Shown in pieces: positions 45,900-58,499 of a stretch of DNA of 64,000 nt. The position numbers and the translations under genes are program-made. The notes beneath the pieces are model-generated. The model was not told where the DNA came from and did not search any database. It saw only the letters and a program-made list of their open reading frames with translations. Positions within the stretch are counted from its first letter, which is position 1; each line of letters starts with the position of its first letter. Origin of the DNA: Cladorhizidae sp. MBARI D1340-BT2 (Eukaryota > Porifera > Demospongiae > Poecilosclerida > Cladorhizidae). The stretch lies in assembly GCA_028752905.1 (NCBI GenBank), contig JAQNBH010000008.1, positions 2,532,025 through 2,596,024 of the forward strand, in the 5' to 3' direction.

Positions 45900-46470
45900 C
45901 GGATCTGAGAAACAAGTGCAGTGGCCCAAGTATGTTGTGGCATTTTCTTCCAGAATTTGTTGAGGCAAATAATTTTCCTCCCTGATCAAATCTGCCAACT
46001 TGTCTGGAAACCCACAGGCTGCAGCAGTATTCGCACTAGCAGCCTCACCCTGCAGCTCCATATTGTGCAAATTAGCTCTTTCCTTAAACCTCCCACATCT
46101 AGCATTAAAACTATCGTCACCTCTATCGTCACCTTCAGCACTTGTACCAGCCCACCTAGCTTTCAAATTCATTAAACAGGGTTCTAGACTTTTCTTGTAC
46201 AAGTCCAAGACTCATCGATATGTTCCGCTTGTTTTGGTCTTCAAACCACATGATCAGAAGCCTTTTCATCTCGATTATCAAGCCTGTGTTTCTTGGCAAT
46301 GATGGTTGCACGAGCCTTTCACATGGTCCATGATCCTTGTTTTGCCTTTGATGATGGTAGCCACAGACTGTATGTCCTACCAATACTAGTGGCCAAATTA
46401 CCTTTATCATAACTCTTATTGCAACTTTCTGAGCCTTTCTCTTTCTGATTGATTCACTATCACTTGTACC
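45900..46470 (-). pseudogene. Tigger transposase, N-terminal CENP-B-type DNA-binding part
   Basis: On the minus strand: LIIEMKRLLIMWFEDQNKRN, SLGLVQEKSRTLFNEF (46,300-46,160), then FKERANLHNMELQGEAASAN (about 46,100-46,050), PDKLADLIREENYLPQQI and, in another frame, FWKKMP (about 45,945). This is the HTH_CENPB domain and the lead into the DDE domain of Tigger. The expected NVDETA block before FWKKMP is deleted. The continuation (YITREEKSV) is found about 3.7 kb further on at 42,215. Confidence 0.85.
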
Positions 46471-47280
46471 ACTTTTATGCTTAAGCCATAATTAAGGGTA
46501 GGCAGATAAAAGTAAAGTCGAGGTATATACAGGATGTCCTTGGAGCTCCGACATTCCAAGTTACGCCGTTTTATGCATGATATCAGCAAAATAATGTCAG
46601 AGTTGTTTCGACCAATGACAGGAGTCATCCGGTGCATGTCGACCCGTCCCGACTCCCGCAGTGCAGTGCTCATCGCTTGTGATTACCTGTGTTTGGATTC
46701 TTCTAAGCATAGATCATTTATCTTACAGACCTGTGTCATCACCAACATGGATTGTTGATCGCATCAACAATCCAGCGATCACACCCGACAATGAATGATC
46801 TGCAACTGGTTACAACTAGCCTTTTCAAGAAGAGGTGATTGCAATCCATCCAAGTTAGGAAACTGACTTTTTATCGTTTTCAGGAAAAAATAAATAACAA
46901 GGACACAAGGTAAACTTACTGCCCTTAAGAATTTCCACTTTAGAGTTTAATTCCATTACGGTCAAGCCATGTCTCTTGAAAGTGAAGGAGACTTATTAAT
47001 CCTTCTTTCCTTGCTTGGGCCTGGCTGCAGTTCAGAATTAGCTCTTCTCCAAAGCATAATCAAAGAGTGCTTTAGTTTGTTCATTTTTCTTTTCATCTCC
47101 ACTAAACACCAAAAACACAAGGAATTTCATCTTCAGAATAGCGCTGCCTGGGCACAGGAACTCAACAGAGTATAGTCACGCTTAGATGCAAAAATATACC
47201 CAAACCCATTTTTCTTGGAAGATGTCCTATAATTATTCCACCTTTCTTTACTGTAACAGCAAAGGGATAAGCCGGTTGCT
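46471..47280. other. Right part of the spacer; no recognised gene
   Basis: Frames at 46,416-46,758 and 46,969-47,175 match nothing. The 5' end of the Tigger element should lie here but no clear CAGT-type TIR was identified. Confidence 0.4.
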
Positions 47281-47682
47281 GCAGCAAGGTAACTCTTCAC
47301 CAACGACTGCATTCCATATATACATCATGACCGAGTGGTATCATCTGACCATAGCTTCAACTGAAAAAGTTGTTGCATCCACGACAGCTGGCTTAGTAAT
47401 CATGCCTCGTGAACTGATCAACCACGTGCAGCAAGGGATGTCCACGCACCCCCTTACTAACATTTAATTAGGGTGTGTCTCTCTGCAGCAAGGTAACTCT
47501 TCACCAATGACTGCATTCCATATATACATCATGACCGAGTGGTATCATCTGACCATAGCTTCAACTGAAAAAGTTGTTGCATCCACGACAGCTGGCTTAG
47601 TAATCATGCCTCGTGACTGATCAACCACGTGCAGCAAGGGATGTCCACGCACCCCCTTACTAACATTTAATTAGGGTGTGTG
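47281..47682 (+). repeat. About 205-bp tandem duplication at the inner end of the right arm
   Basis: 47,281-47,478 and 47,487-47,682 are nearly identical (start GCAGCAAGGTAACTCTTCAC, end TTTAATTAGGGTGTG). The left arm shows a short inverse match to the end (CACACCCTAATAATTTA at 38,375-38,391). Confidence 0.9.
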
Positions 47683-49361
47683 GTTCACTTATTCTTAAGC
47701 TCATTTGGTTTTGATAAGAATATTACAAAACTTTGACCCAATACAGTAGTTACTCCGTACTAGCTTTTTCCTTCACTTGCCTGCCACTCAATGCCTAGCT
47801 CTATTTTTGGAAATTGTGGTAACTGAGAAGACCCTCATATATATCATATGAAAGCCTGACAATCCTTTTCCCTTATAGCTGGCACACCTTGCATAACTGT
47901 CGCACTTTCATTTGAGAGAATTTGTCCAATTAGAGAGACTACCCAAGTATGAGGAGTCACTGGGATCAATCAGTTGGTGTTGAATTAACTTGCACGACCA
48001 GTTGTGCTATATATAGCAGAGGGCAAAGGGGTATTATCATTTGCTATATCTTCACATTCAAAACGTGGAGGATCATGTAAGAATGGAGATTGCTAAAGGA
48101 CTTTAACAAGGGTGCAAGCTATATATCATCCTTACTATCTCATTGCCTTCTTTCCAAGCAGAAGCATGGGTACCCAAGTCAGTTTCTACAATTATAATAT
48201 ATAGCAATAAAAATAATTATCTACAAATAGGAATCCAATGCAGGTCAGTTCATAAAATCAAATTATGCATTCTATATGAACACATTCTTATTCTTGTCGT
48301 CATAATCTTGCCAATTATCTGTACATTTTTATTTGTCCGACAGGATTTGTGGAAAGTCGTCAATCTCTTCACCTCACCAGGAAGAATGGTTTGCTACGCT
48401 AATAATATATATATATACTATATACACGTATATAGCATCCAGAACACAAAAGATGTGTAAGCTACCCATGCAAGTTAGCTCATTTAACAAAACCAAAACG
48501 TAATGTCATAAACTTAGTCACTTTACCTTATTTATAATTCAGCATCAGCCTTCTTGAACTCGTTTCCACTTTCAGGACATTCCAAACATCTAGCAATTAT
48601 CATAAGAGTAAAGAGCATGCCTCCTCTATCTGCATGATGCCATCTATATATAGCACCAAGAACTCGAAAACTAAAACAGTTCTTGCACGCCAGGTAGAGG
48701 GGCCTTCACTCGGACAGTCGAGTTCACACCATAAATAACCCATTTAGCCAATCCACACCCATATAATCAAAGTGCTATCTGGCCCTCTGGCATGACCACC
48801 CCACTTTTGTCCCATCTAGGATTTTAGTAGCACCCAATGAATAGACATGGTATATAGCAGTTCGCATTGGAATGACAAATAAAGAATTTAGAAGGAAAAT
48901 TTGGCTAAATTTTAGCCTGCCACTTTTGTGGACATATAACATTCATGAAGTTAATCCCTGAACATGGCATTATTGCCATTCTTCTCAGGCTTTGGCTTCT
49001 TACCTTTCCGAAAGGCAGGAAGCAAAATTGCTCAAGTATGTGTACAAACATGCACCGCACACTTAGTACGTGACATTATGCATGCCCACAAGTTGTAAGC
49101 TTGTAGAATGCCAAAATAAATTACCATGTATGTTTTGCAGCAATCAGCAATTGAAAATGCAGGTGGTAATGTGTTATGTTACAGCAATGGGATGGTGTTC
49201 AGCCTTAAACAATATAATGTATATACACGGAAGACAAGCAAACAGAGATGGAAAAAAGTGACCTAGACAAGAGTCGGGTGACCCACATGTCTATCTGCAC
49301 ATAATTAACACCTGAATAACATTATGATCATGTGATTCAGAGATATCTCTCCCATGCCTTC

Positions 49362-49514
49362 TTAGCTTTCATCAGAGACACTTCCTGTGCTCTCTTCCTC
49401 CCCACCTGACGGTAGAGGGTAGTCCTTCGCCAGAGATTCGAACATGGCACCCATCTTAACCCAAACTTTCTGGGGGATGTTAATTCTATTCCTTCGGCCA
49501 CCCCTATGCGGCAC
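49362..49514 (-). CDS. PURA: PUR-alpha/beta-like protein, exon 4, right copy
   Basis: Same length as the left exon (50 codons and stop), with acceptor GTGATTAG and the phrase NRINIPQKVWVKMGAMFESL. By eye it differs from the left copy at 7 of 153 bases, all in the first 60 bases; VPLMSGRKN becomes VPHRGGRRN and one Val becomes Ile. The last 90 bases are identical. The frame is intact. The gene runs convergently to the left copy. An AT microsatellite lies just 5' of the acceptor. Confidence 0.88.
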   Translation of the reverse strand: MPHRGGRRNRINIPQKVWVKMGAMFESLAKDYPLPSGGEEESTGSVSDES

Positions 49515-50578
49515 CTAATCACAGGGAATATATATATATATATATATATATATCATCTGTCAGTGAAAATTGCATTTTAAGGACACACACTAGGTTGACA
49601 CAGGACTGCATGTTGAATCTGCTTCACAGAGATAACCATTTTGACCACCAAAGTTACTTAAAAGTCAATTATATAGCAACACTAGGCAGTATAGATGAAC
49701 ACACACAACTAGCAGACAATACCAGAGCCTCTGATGACTTTACTTTCTCTGAGGCTGAGCATTTTAACCACCTAGTGACTGGATTTGTGAAAACCTGTCT
49801 AAATGTGGTGTGATAATTATTAAGCAGTTATATTTTTGAGGGGGTCAAAACAGGATCCTTCCCCCCCCCCCCCCCCCACTAATGGCTAGAAATCCTTCAT
49901 GTACAAACCTGTGGCTGTTACAAGTCCAGGCACCCACTCTAAAGAGCAAGCCTTTACAGTGAGCTAGGTGGATGTACTTACCCTTTGTGAATGTAGCGTT
50001 GCAATGCACGCTCTGAGCAGGTATGCACATTAGGCATTAGGTGACCTTTCTTCAGCAGCTGTACTTTCTGCTTTTTCAAGTCATCTTTATTTACAGAGAT
50101 GAGTTGTGTAGACAACATGGCCAGTTCTCTCATCAGAAGGGCCAGGGAAAGGTTTGACAGCGACACAAACAAGCAAAGTTAGTAGTATACGGCCTAACCT
50201 CAGAAGTGTACGGCTTCACCTCGCATGTGTCCACCAACACATTTGGAATGCAATAATTGATTTTTGAGCGCTTGCTGGAAGGCAACTGTTTCATGATGTA
50301 GCTCAAAAACACACTCTAATAGCTTCAGGTCATGAATTTTAGCATCATAAGTGCAATAAAAAATCAGCATATAATATGAGGATTTTCCCAAATGTGGTCA
50401 CATATTCAATAAAATGATCCACTATATGATGCACATGCACCCTTGTCACTGTCATCACCCCCAAGTTTTTGATGCCAATCACCAGAAAACACTGGAATCC
50501 ACATGCTAAATGCACTCACACTAGAGGCTCAGGGTACACATCGTGGCAGTGGTCAGTGTGCATTACTCGTGTCCTTAC

Positions 50579-50930
50579 CTCGGTGAGCTTGACAAAAGTG
50601 CCTCTATCGTTGTGTTCCACATCGAAATAAAAGCACTTCCTTTCATCACGTATCTCGAAGGAGTCGGCAGAGGCCACTTGTGTTGATTGAGGCGGTGGGG
50701 GAAGAGGGGCCCTATTGGCACGAGGCGAATATTCAGACATTTTCTTCCCTTCTTCAATTTCAGTGGCAAACTTGTCCAGCAGAAAGACAAGGTGGTCACG
50801 GAAGGAACTGATGTGGTCTCCAGGGATGGCAATGAAGGTCTTGTTGCCCGCCAACATCGTCACCTTCAGGAAGCGCCCACGTTCATTCTGCCTCAGTTCG
50901 ACATAGTAACGCCGCTTCCCCTGGCTGAAA
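50579..50930 (-). CDS. PURA: PUR-alpha/beta-like protein, exon 3, right copy
   Basis: Right-arm copy of repeat II and the start of repeat III: RRYYVELRQNERGRFLKVTM, then FIAIPGDHISSFRDHLVFL, and KCFYFDVEHNDRGTFVKLTE. It is 352 bp against 364 in the left copy; the 12-bp difference is two in-frame indels, one at the start (FSQGKRRYY against HLFRQGRRIYY) and one in the Pro/Gln linker. No stop or shift. Most replacements fall outside the repeat cores. Acceptor TTTTCTGATCAG and donor GAG|GTAAGG are kept; the upstream alternative acceptor is TCTG, not TCAG. Its exons 1 and 2 are not in the window. Confidence 0.88.
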
Positions 50931-53319
50931 CTGATCAGAAAAGCATCACCACAGACATTATATTGGCCTTCAAAGAAATAGCACTTAGAAAGTGGTTGCA
51001 ATGGACCTCCCTATATAGATATGGCTTGGCTATAATAGTACAGACATCACAATTCATGCTATACAGAAATGAATGTAGGACACAGTCTGTGTGGCAAGCT
51101 GATACGTCGTGCCAACCTCTTTGAACTCGATATGTGGTCAGATCTTAGAGCTCCACAAGTTCATTGTGTGTGCTTGCTATTGCTCAAGGAGCAGTGCTCT
51201 ATGAGCCATTGCCTGTTCACTTGACAGGGCTGCAAGTGCAGCTCTATCTGTGAGATAGACATTATGTGCACTTGATAACTAGAGAGCAGTAACTGTTGGG
51301 AGGGTGCAAATTTTTGGCTAGTTTGTCCTCTATCAAAGTCATGTCAATGTATACGGACGGATACTTGTATTTGTGTAACAAAAATATGGCAAGCAAGAAC
51401 AAAGTTGTCGATGACCGGACTCCATCGGCCAGCCAGATACCTCTGTAAGTGTGGTCGTCTCAAACCATTTCCCATCAACACTCAACTAGCAATATCTGTA
51501 GCCACAACTATTACTGAGTAGCATCATGCCGGAAGACAAAGGCACCTTACCCAGACATTGGGATGGGTGTGGCTGACTGCCTGGGTGTGCTTATACACAT
51601 ACCATAAGAAATTATGTACTCTGCCATTTCTTGCTTTCATACAAGAATTTTGAACTACAAAAAATTCCAGCTTGTTGATATAAATGGAAGTACATCATGT
51701 GAGTTTTTGGTGCATTCTTTACATTCTTAACACAAATGCATAATTCTAAATCCAAAAAAGGGTGGAAGTTTAACCCCTTAATGCCAAAGAGTAATCAAAA
51801 TAAGCCCCCACTACACCACCTGATTTCAACGTTCAAAAAACACAATTCATGTTTCCAAAAGCTACAACTGGCTATGTGGGTATACATTAGTTGTCCACTC
51901 AAAATCTATAACTGTAATGAGGAAGAATCTCCTACTAGTAGACTAATCAAAGCTTTCAGTTAGGAAGCACTAGCTTCTATATCTAGCACCTTATTGAACT
52001 ATTTAGCTATGCATATAGTTTTCTAATCGACTATTGAGTAACTAAAGCTTGATAGCTATCCTTGATGGCCTTGGGATAAGGTCTGCTGCTGGAGGTCTAC
52101 AAGCTTATGAATAAACAAACTTAAAACACAACAACTTTGATTAACAATCTTATGTACTTAATTCTCTTTTAATACAATGCTGGAGTGACTGTGTAAAGGC
52201 TCTAGCTATGATCCTCGGCTGTAGTTCTAGCTGTTGCACTGGTCTAGGTTTGGTCCAAAGAAGGAAGTCCATAGGTAAGAACTTGCTGTGTGATTAGCTC
52301 CTGAGTTTCCTCGAGCCACAGCTGGACTAGTTACACAATGCAACTCAGTTGAATAGCTGCAGTGTTTTCAATAGAGCACTCGAGTGCCGTGAGAAAGCTA
52401 TAGCTACGAACTGATCAAGCTGATGGACTGGTCTAGGCTTGGTCCAAAGAAGGAAATGCACAGGTGAAAATTTGCCTCATTTAATTACTAGTTTCTAGGA
52501 GCTATTGTTTAGACTGGTATGCAACTCAAAATATAATGCACTAGCCGAGATATTTGCATTCTGTGGCGGGTGTGCTTTCACAAGCTGGTGTGGCATCCAG
52601 CGACCTCTCAACACACACATTATATATATATCGACAAATAATTATTTTGTCAAAGCCGAACGCACGGAATATCCTGATGCTGGTAGGAAGGGGGGGGGGG
52701 AGTGAATGATTCCACCTAGGGTCGAACTGGGTACCATGAGTAGCAAAGAGAACGGACAAACCCACAAATTTTCCTCTTATATCTCCACTGTTGGAGTGCT
52801 GTTAAGCTGGTGTGGCCTTTAACCCTCTCACCATTGGATTGCTAGGAGGGTTAAACAAATCTAACCAGCTTCAGCTAAACATCTATATATACAGTCAGAA
52901 ATTCACACTAAAGTCCCTAGCAACCATATATTATGTATATATAGCTTTATGGTTGATAAACAATGTGGTCAGGTTTTTGTGACCACATGCTGGTCACAAA
53001 TTTTGAATATTATTTATCAAAATTTCAACAATATTAGAACATAATCCTTTTTGCATATAATGCAGAATCTATTCAGTTATTGTGTTTGACAAAATACAAA
53101 CACAGGGCTATAAAGTGGTTTAATATGGGGGGAATCCCCCTAACCCAAGTCCCCCCCCCCCCCACGCTTAGATCAAATTTATAATTAAATGCCATGGATA
53201 GGTAAACAAAATATTGCTTGTGCATGTATGTGTTGTGCATGTATGTGTATTATTACAGTATATACTCAGTGCAGTTAATTAAAGAATTCTAAAAGAATTC
53301 TGAATTCTGAAATTCTGAA

Positions 53320-53400
53320 AAAATTCTGGGCTCCAGCAGGACTTGAGCCCTTGATTTCTGCTTTCCAGGCGGGTCACTCAACAGTTGAGCCACGGGCATC
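53320..53400 (-). repeat. tRNA-derived SINE head, right-arm-specific
   Basis: On the minus strand, TGGCTCAACTGTTGAGTGA resembles a Pol III A box and D arm, and about 40 bases on, GGCTCAAGTCC resembles a B box. The acceptor and T stems do not pair well, so it is not a working tRNA gene. The left arm has repeat C and a SINE-like repeat in the matching interval instead. Confidence 0.45.
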
Positions 53401-53886
53401 CTAACAATTAGCTGTCCTCTAAACAGGTATTTGAACTCCTTCACAACTGCAACCGCCCTTCTAATTGTAACAGTAGTAATCACAGATGGATTGGACGGAA
53501 GTAAATACCGCAGTTCCTAATATTAGAGAATATACAGTACATATTCAAATAGAGCATTATTTATTCTATGGAGCTCTAAAGTCAGACACATACCTTTCCT
53601 GATTTAGCCAACGCTGCTCCTTAAATTAAGTATAATATTCCTGATATAAATACCAAGTTCGCCCGCCATTACTGCAGAGATCCACTCGTATGTGTTGCAC
53701 ACAAATAAGCCAGCCCTGATCAAATCTGCAGGTGCAAGTTGTGGGTGGCCTTTCAGTGTCTATGAATATTATTATAGCCGGCACCGAGTAGTTGTGTGTG
53801 GGAGGTTCTTGTTGAAATAGCACAAAACCCAAGCAGCCGTAGTTAGTGGCTTTTTCTGTAGCACTCAAACGATGTGAGCTTCCACT

Positions 53887-54204
53887 GTGCACACAGCAGG
53901 CAATGCATATCACGTAGCTCTCATACTTGCTTGTCTGCATAATTATATGAAGTTACATCTTCCCTTGAAAGAGACTGGAAGCCGACTATCTACAATAGCT
54001 GCCACAATTATTCAACATATAATACCTCAACCTTCAGCAGACTGGGGAAAAAATGTGATTCTTGAAATAATTCGGAGCTCTTCCACCTGCCTGGATGATG
54101 TAATAATAATGCACATCCTATGCACATCACTTATGAGACAAACACTGGAATACAGAAACATAACCGGGACCCAACTTTATAAAAATGATAAAGCAGCAGT
54201 TTGA
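53887..54204 (+). CDS. Hypothetical ORF, open in the right arm only
   Basis: 105 codons, with LACLHNYMKLHLPLKETG and SSSTCLDDVIIMHIL. I do not recognise it. In the left arm the matching stretch (inverse of about 23,800-24,080) has a stop where the right arm has Glu (CTTTAA against CTTGAA), so it is probably not a constrained gene. Confidence 0.15.
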   Translation: MHTAGNAYHVALILACLHNYMKLHLPLKETGSRLSTIAATIIQHIIPQPSADWGKNVILEIIRSSSTCLDDVIIMHILCTSLMRQTLEYRNITGTQLYKNDKAAV

Positions 54205-55020
54205 AAAGCTCAAAGTCAGCTAGGTTGGTGCCAAGGATAAAGCAGACATCATACACGGTATGATGTTGCCAACTATGCACTTCAGATGAGCCCGGGGTGG
54301 TATGGTGGAAAGTTTGGAAACTATAAGGCAGATGAGCATCTTACCAATCAAAACACCACTAGAATTTAGCATGTGATGAACTACACCCCCAGTTGTCTAG
54401 CTTCTAGTAAACATTATGGTGTTTGTGGATATGAACAAGCTCATTGGAGCCATGAAGATGTCCTCCTATTTGTGGCTAATATCTGCTAAAACCTAAAGGC
54501 AAAGGACTGCCTGGAAACGGGTGGCAAGTCAAAGTGAAGGTATTACTGATCTAGCTGGTGCTTGAATCTGGCTAGTGGCTTTGCAACCAGATCTGAGGGT
54601 AGCACCTGGGTAGCTAATAGCTTGCTAAGTTGTGGTCCTAGTTAGTAGAGCTGTAGCTAGCTGGCAAGCTAGTTATTAGCAGTGTGACTTGTTCAGTAAA
54701 GTGATAGCTTGCTTACTATAGCAGAATAACTCCTCGTCCACAATAATGTATGGATCTGTAGTCGCTGCTGTCCATTGACGGGAGTTAGGTCAAAGTTCAA
54801 GATTGCCGTATTGTTATAACGTTATCTTGTGAACCAAGCACAATGGCCGAGTTTTATATTATGAACCAGCCTTATGGCAGGAGAACAAAAGGACATGCTC
54901 TGAAGCTGAAGAAACGTTATGCAAGACAGGCTGTGTGCCGCAAATGGCACTCCATTTCAAACAATCGTCATTGCTAGGACCATCAACAGTTTCAAGGTCT
55001 ATCTAGAGTCCCACTGGTGA

Positions 55021-56276
55021 CACTAATGCACTACCAACATCTAATGCACTACCAACATCTAATGCACTATGAACATCTAATGCACTACCAACATCTAATG
55101 CACTACCAACATCTAATGCACTATGAACATCTAATGCACTACGAACATCTAATGCACTACCAACATCTAATGCACTACCAACATATAATGCACTACCAAC
55201 ATCTAATCACTAACAACATCTAATCACTACCAACATCTAATGCACTACCAACATCTAATGTACTACCAACATCTAATGCACTACCAACATCTAATGCACT
55301 ACGAACATCTAATGCACTACCAACATCTAATGCACCAGGAACATCTAATGCACTACCAACATCTAATGCACTATGAACATCTAATGCACTACCAACATCT
55401 AATGCACTACCAACATCTAATGCACTATAAACATCTAATGCACTACGAACATCTAATGCACTACCAACATCTAATGCACCACCAACATCTAATGCACTAC
55501 CAACATCTAATCACTAACAACATCTAATCACTACCAACATCTAATGCACTACCAACATCTAATGTACTACCAACATCTAATGCACTACCAACATCTAATG
55601 CACTACCAACATCTAATGCACCACGAACATCTAATGCACTACCAACAACTAATGCACTACGAACATCTAATGCACTACCAACATCTAATGCACCACCAAC
55701 ATCTAATGCACTACCAACAACTAATGCACTACCAACATCTAATGCACTACGAACATCTAATGCACTACCAACATCTAATGCACCACCAACATCTAATGCA
55801 CTACGAACATCTAATGCACTACCAACAACTAATGCACTACCAACATCTAATGCACCACCAACATCTAATGCACTACGAACATCTAATGCACTACCAACAA
55901 CTAATGCACTACCAACATCTAATGCACTACCAACATCTAATGCACTACGAACATCTAATGCACTACCAACATCTAATGCACCACCAACATCTAATGCACT
56001 ACGAACATCTAATGCACTACCAACAACTAATGCACCAGGAACATCTAATGCACTACCAACATCTAATGCACTACCAACATCTAATGCACCACCAACATCT
56101 AATGCACTACCAACATCTAATGCACTACCAACATCTAATGCACTACCAACATCTAATGCACTACCAACATCTAATGCACTACCAACATCTAATGCACCAC
56201 CAACATCTAATGCACCACCAACATCTAATGCACCACCAACATCTAATGCACTACTAACATCTTTAATGCACTACCA
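55021..56276 (+). repeat. 18-bp minisatellite, right arm (about 70 units)
   Basis: Unit ATCTAATGCACTACCAAC, the inverse of the left-arm unit. It is more varied: CTACGAACATCT, CTATGAAC, CACCACCAAC and ACAACTAATG variants recur, and a higher-order order of variants repeats between about 55,620 and 56,030. Long MHYQHL-type frames are by-products. Confidence 0.95.
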
Positions 56277-56677
56277 ACACATCTCACAGTTCCAGCCATC
56301 AGGGACACACATTATTGATTACAAGTGTTCAATAGGCCTCACTCTCCTATCACTACCAAATATTACTGAATTGTAAAAAACCTGCCTGGCAAAGAAGCTG
56401 ATCTTGAATGCTCTCTTCATACATCAGTGTCCCATGAAGCGAGATAAATTTTCTTCTTGCTGATCATGATGTCAAGATGGGGTGTGATCAACACGCACTG
56501 TTCCAGGTGTTCAAGATGTACACGTCTGCACTAGTGCTCCTCACGTCTCACATGCAGTATAGACAACTACTACACAGTGGGACAAAAGCTCACAGTCCAA
56601 CCCTTAGCACAGCTTCTGATCCTCGTCATCCTAAGACAAGACTTCCCTGGAAAGAACAAAATGGACAAGCCAGCCAG

Positions 56678-56730
56678 CAAGTGGAGAGCAACCCTGGCTT
56701 AGGAGTGGAGAGCAACCCTGGCTTGGGGCC
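56678..56730 (+). repeat. 24-bp repeat, right arm (about 2 units)
   Basis: Two units of GTGGAGAGCAACCCTGGCTT plus AGGA, inverse of the 10-unit left-arm array at 21,455-21,690. Confidence 0.85.
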
Positions 56731-57159
56731 ATCTCTAAGAACAAACTCTCATGATCTCCCTCAAGTGAGATGGCTGCTGTTTATAATCGATGAAGGCAAA
56801 CATTTCACCCGACTCAGAAAGAACGGTCCTTTAGTAACCAACTGCAGAGAGGATATCTTTGAAATAGCAATCGAGTTACTCACAAATAACCTAACACACC
56901 GTGTGAGCTAATGGCTGGGTAGCCTGCACCCAACATCATCGTATTTCCATGAACCGTGTGCGTCACTTCAAGTAAGTTTGGTGGTGAGACTCCTAGTTGA
57001 CTTGCTGCCTGCACAGAAAGCATCAACCACACCCATTGCCTAATATGTTCAACTGACGAAATCTTTGACCCTTTGTACCTTGATTCATAATTAACATACT
57101 CTTGACATTTATACTTCTGTTCTGTCAGAAATGGGTAAAGAGCTCCATTACCACCAAGC

Positions 57160-57433
57160 TATACCTGCCACTTATCCAGAGCTGGCCACTTATCCCGAGC
57201 TTACATTACCAGGCTATACCTGCCACTTATTCAGAGCCTGCCACTTATCCAGAGCTTACATTACCAGGCTATACCTGCCACTTATCCAGAGCTCACATTA
57301 CCAGGCTATACCTGCCACTTATCCAGAGCTTACATTACCAGGCTATACCTGCCACTTATCCAGAGCTTACATTACCTGCCACTTATCCAGAGCTTACATT
57401 ACCAGGCTATACCTGCCACTTATCCAGAGCTGA
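57160..57433 (+). repeat. 37-bp minisatellite, right arm (about 8 units)
   Basis: Inverse of the array at 20,555-21,035, with units such as CCACTTATCCAGAGCTTACA followed by TTACCAGGCTATACCTG; several units are truncated. Confidence 0.9.
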
Positions 57434-58499
57434 TGGGCTATTGTTATATCAAAGCCAAGTTTCCTACACTATAGCTAGACCAACTAATGTACTGATGAAT
57501 GGGAAATACTCATTGACATTCCACTAGGCAAGCACATCTGATGCAGGGATAGCACTGCAGGATGAACTAAGTATAACAGGGGAAGAGGGAGGGCATATGT
57601 ACCTCACATCATCTACACACGAGTTTTGAATTCTTTATTTTACTATTGTGAATTATTGTGTTCCATTGGCTGTGGGCAGGCGGCGCTGGCATCTAGCCAG
57701 GAGGTGGCAGTTCTGCTGCCTCTCTCACTAGTGCAGTCAGAGGCTGAAGAGTGCATGGCAGAAGCAAGAGCACCTTGGGTAGTAAGGTAATGAAGGTCTT
57801 AGATCTGCAGCGCAAAAGCAGTTTCTTTCACTGATAAATGTCAGAACGATGACATTGATAATTGCGTGTGTGTGTGTGTGTGCGTGACTGACTGGTGAAT
57901 GCCTGAGCATATATGGTTTGCCGTAAAGTTGAGTTGTTAAGCGCCATGCTTCTAATAAGAAAACCAGAATTTAAGGTTCCTCAGGCATGGATAAGGGAGA
58001 CCATTAGAACACCACCACGTAACTGTGGAGTGCTAAACTTTCACCCACACGATCCATTAACCATTCAATCTGGGACAAGTGGGGCTGAAAATGCCTTTTC
58101 CCCAGTATATGTGAATTCCTCCTTCACTTGAAGTGTGACGCCAGTAAAACGTTTGCCCAAAGACTCCATATGGTACATTACCAGGCTATTCAAAAGGAAT
58201 AGTTCATAGGTCATTTGACTCTCGAGGAAGTGCAGGTTAAACAGCGGCACATGGCAGTATTATACCACTGGTTATATTATGCCACTGGTTATAGCAACAG
58301 TGTGCTGAGCATTTATAGAAAATATTTGAGCAAAATAAGTCCACCAGTTGGAAAGCTGCTTGAGTTTATACAGGTCAGATGACCTTTGTGGTAAACCTTT
58401 GTTCCTGACCATAGCTCATTCTAGAGGTGTTAGTGTCCTCTATCAGCAGGATGGCAGCTCAGCATTGAAGATAGACATCATAGCAATGATAAAAAATAT

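Noticed and set aside
53320..53400. A functional tRNA gene
   Set aside because: A- and B-box-like motifs exist, but acceptor and T stems do not pair and the anticodon arm is poor.
55017..56257. Repetitive protein of 68-237 codons in the right arm
   Set aside because: Same cause as in the left arm; broken wherever a unit has lost a base.
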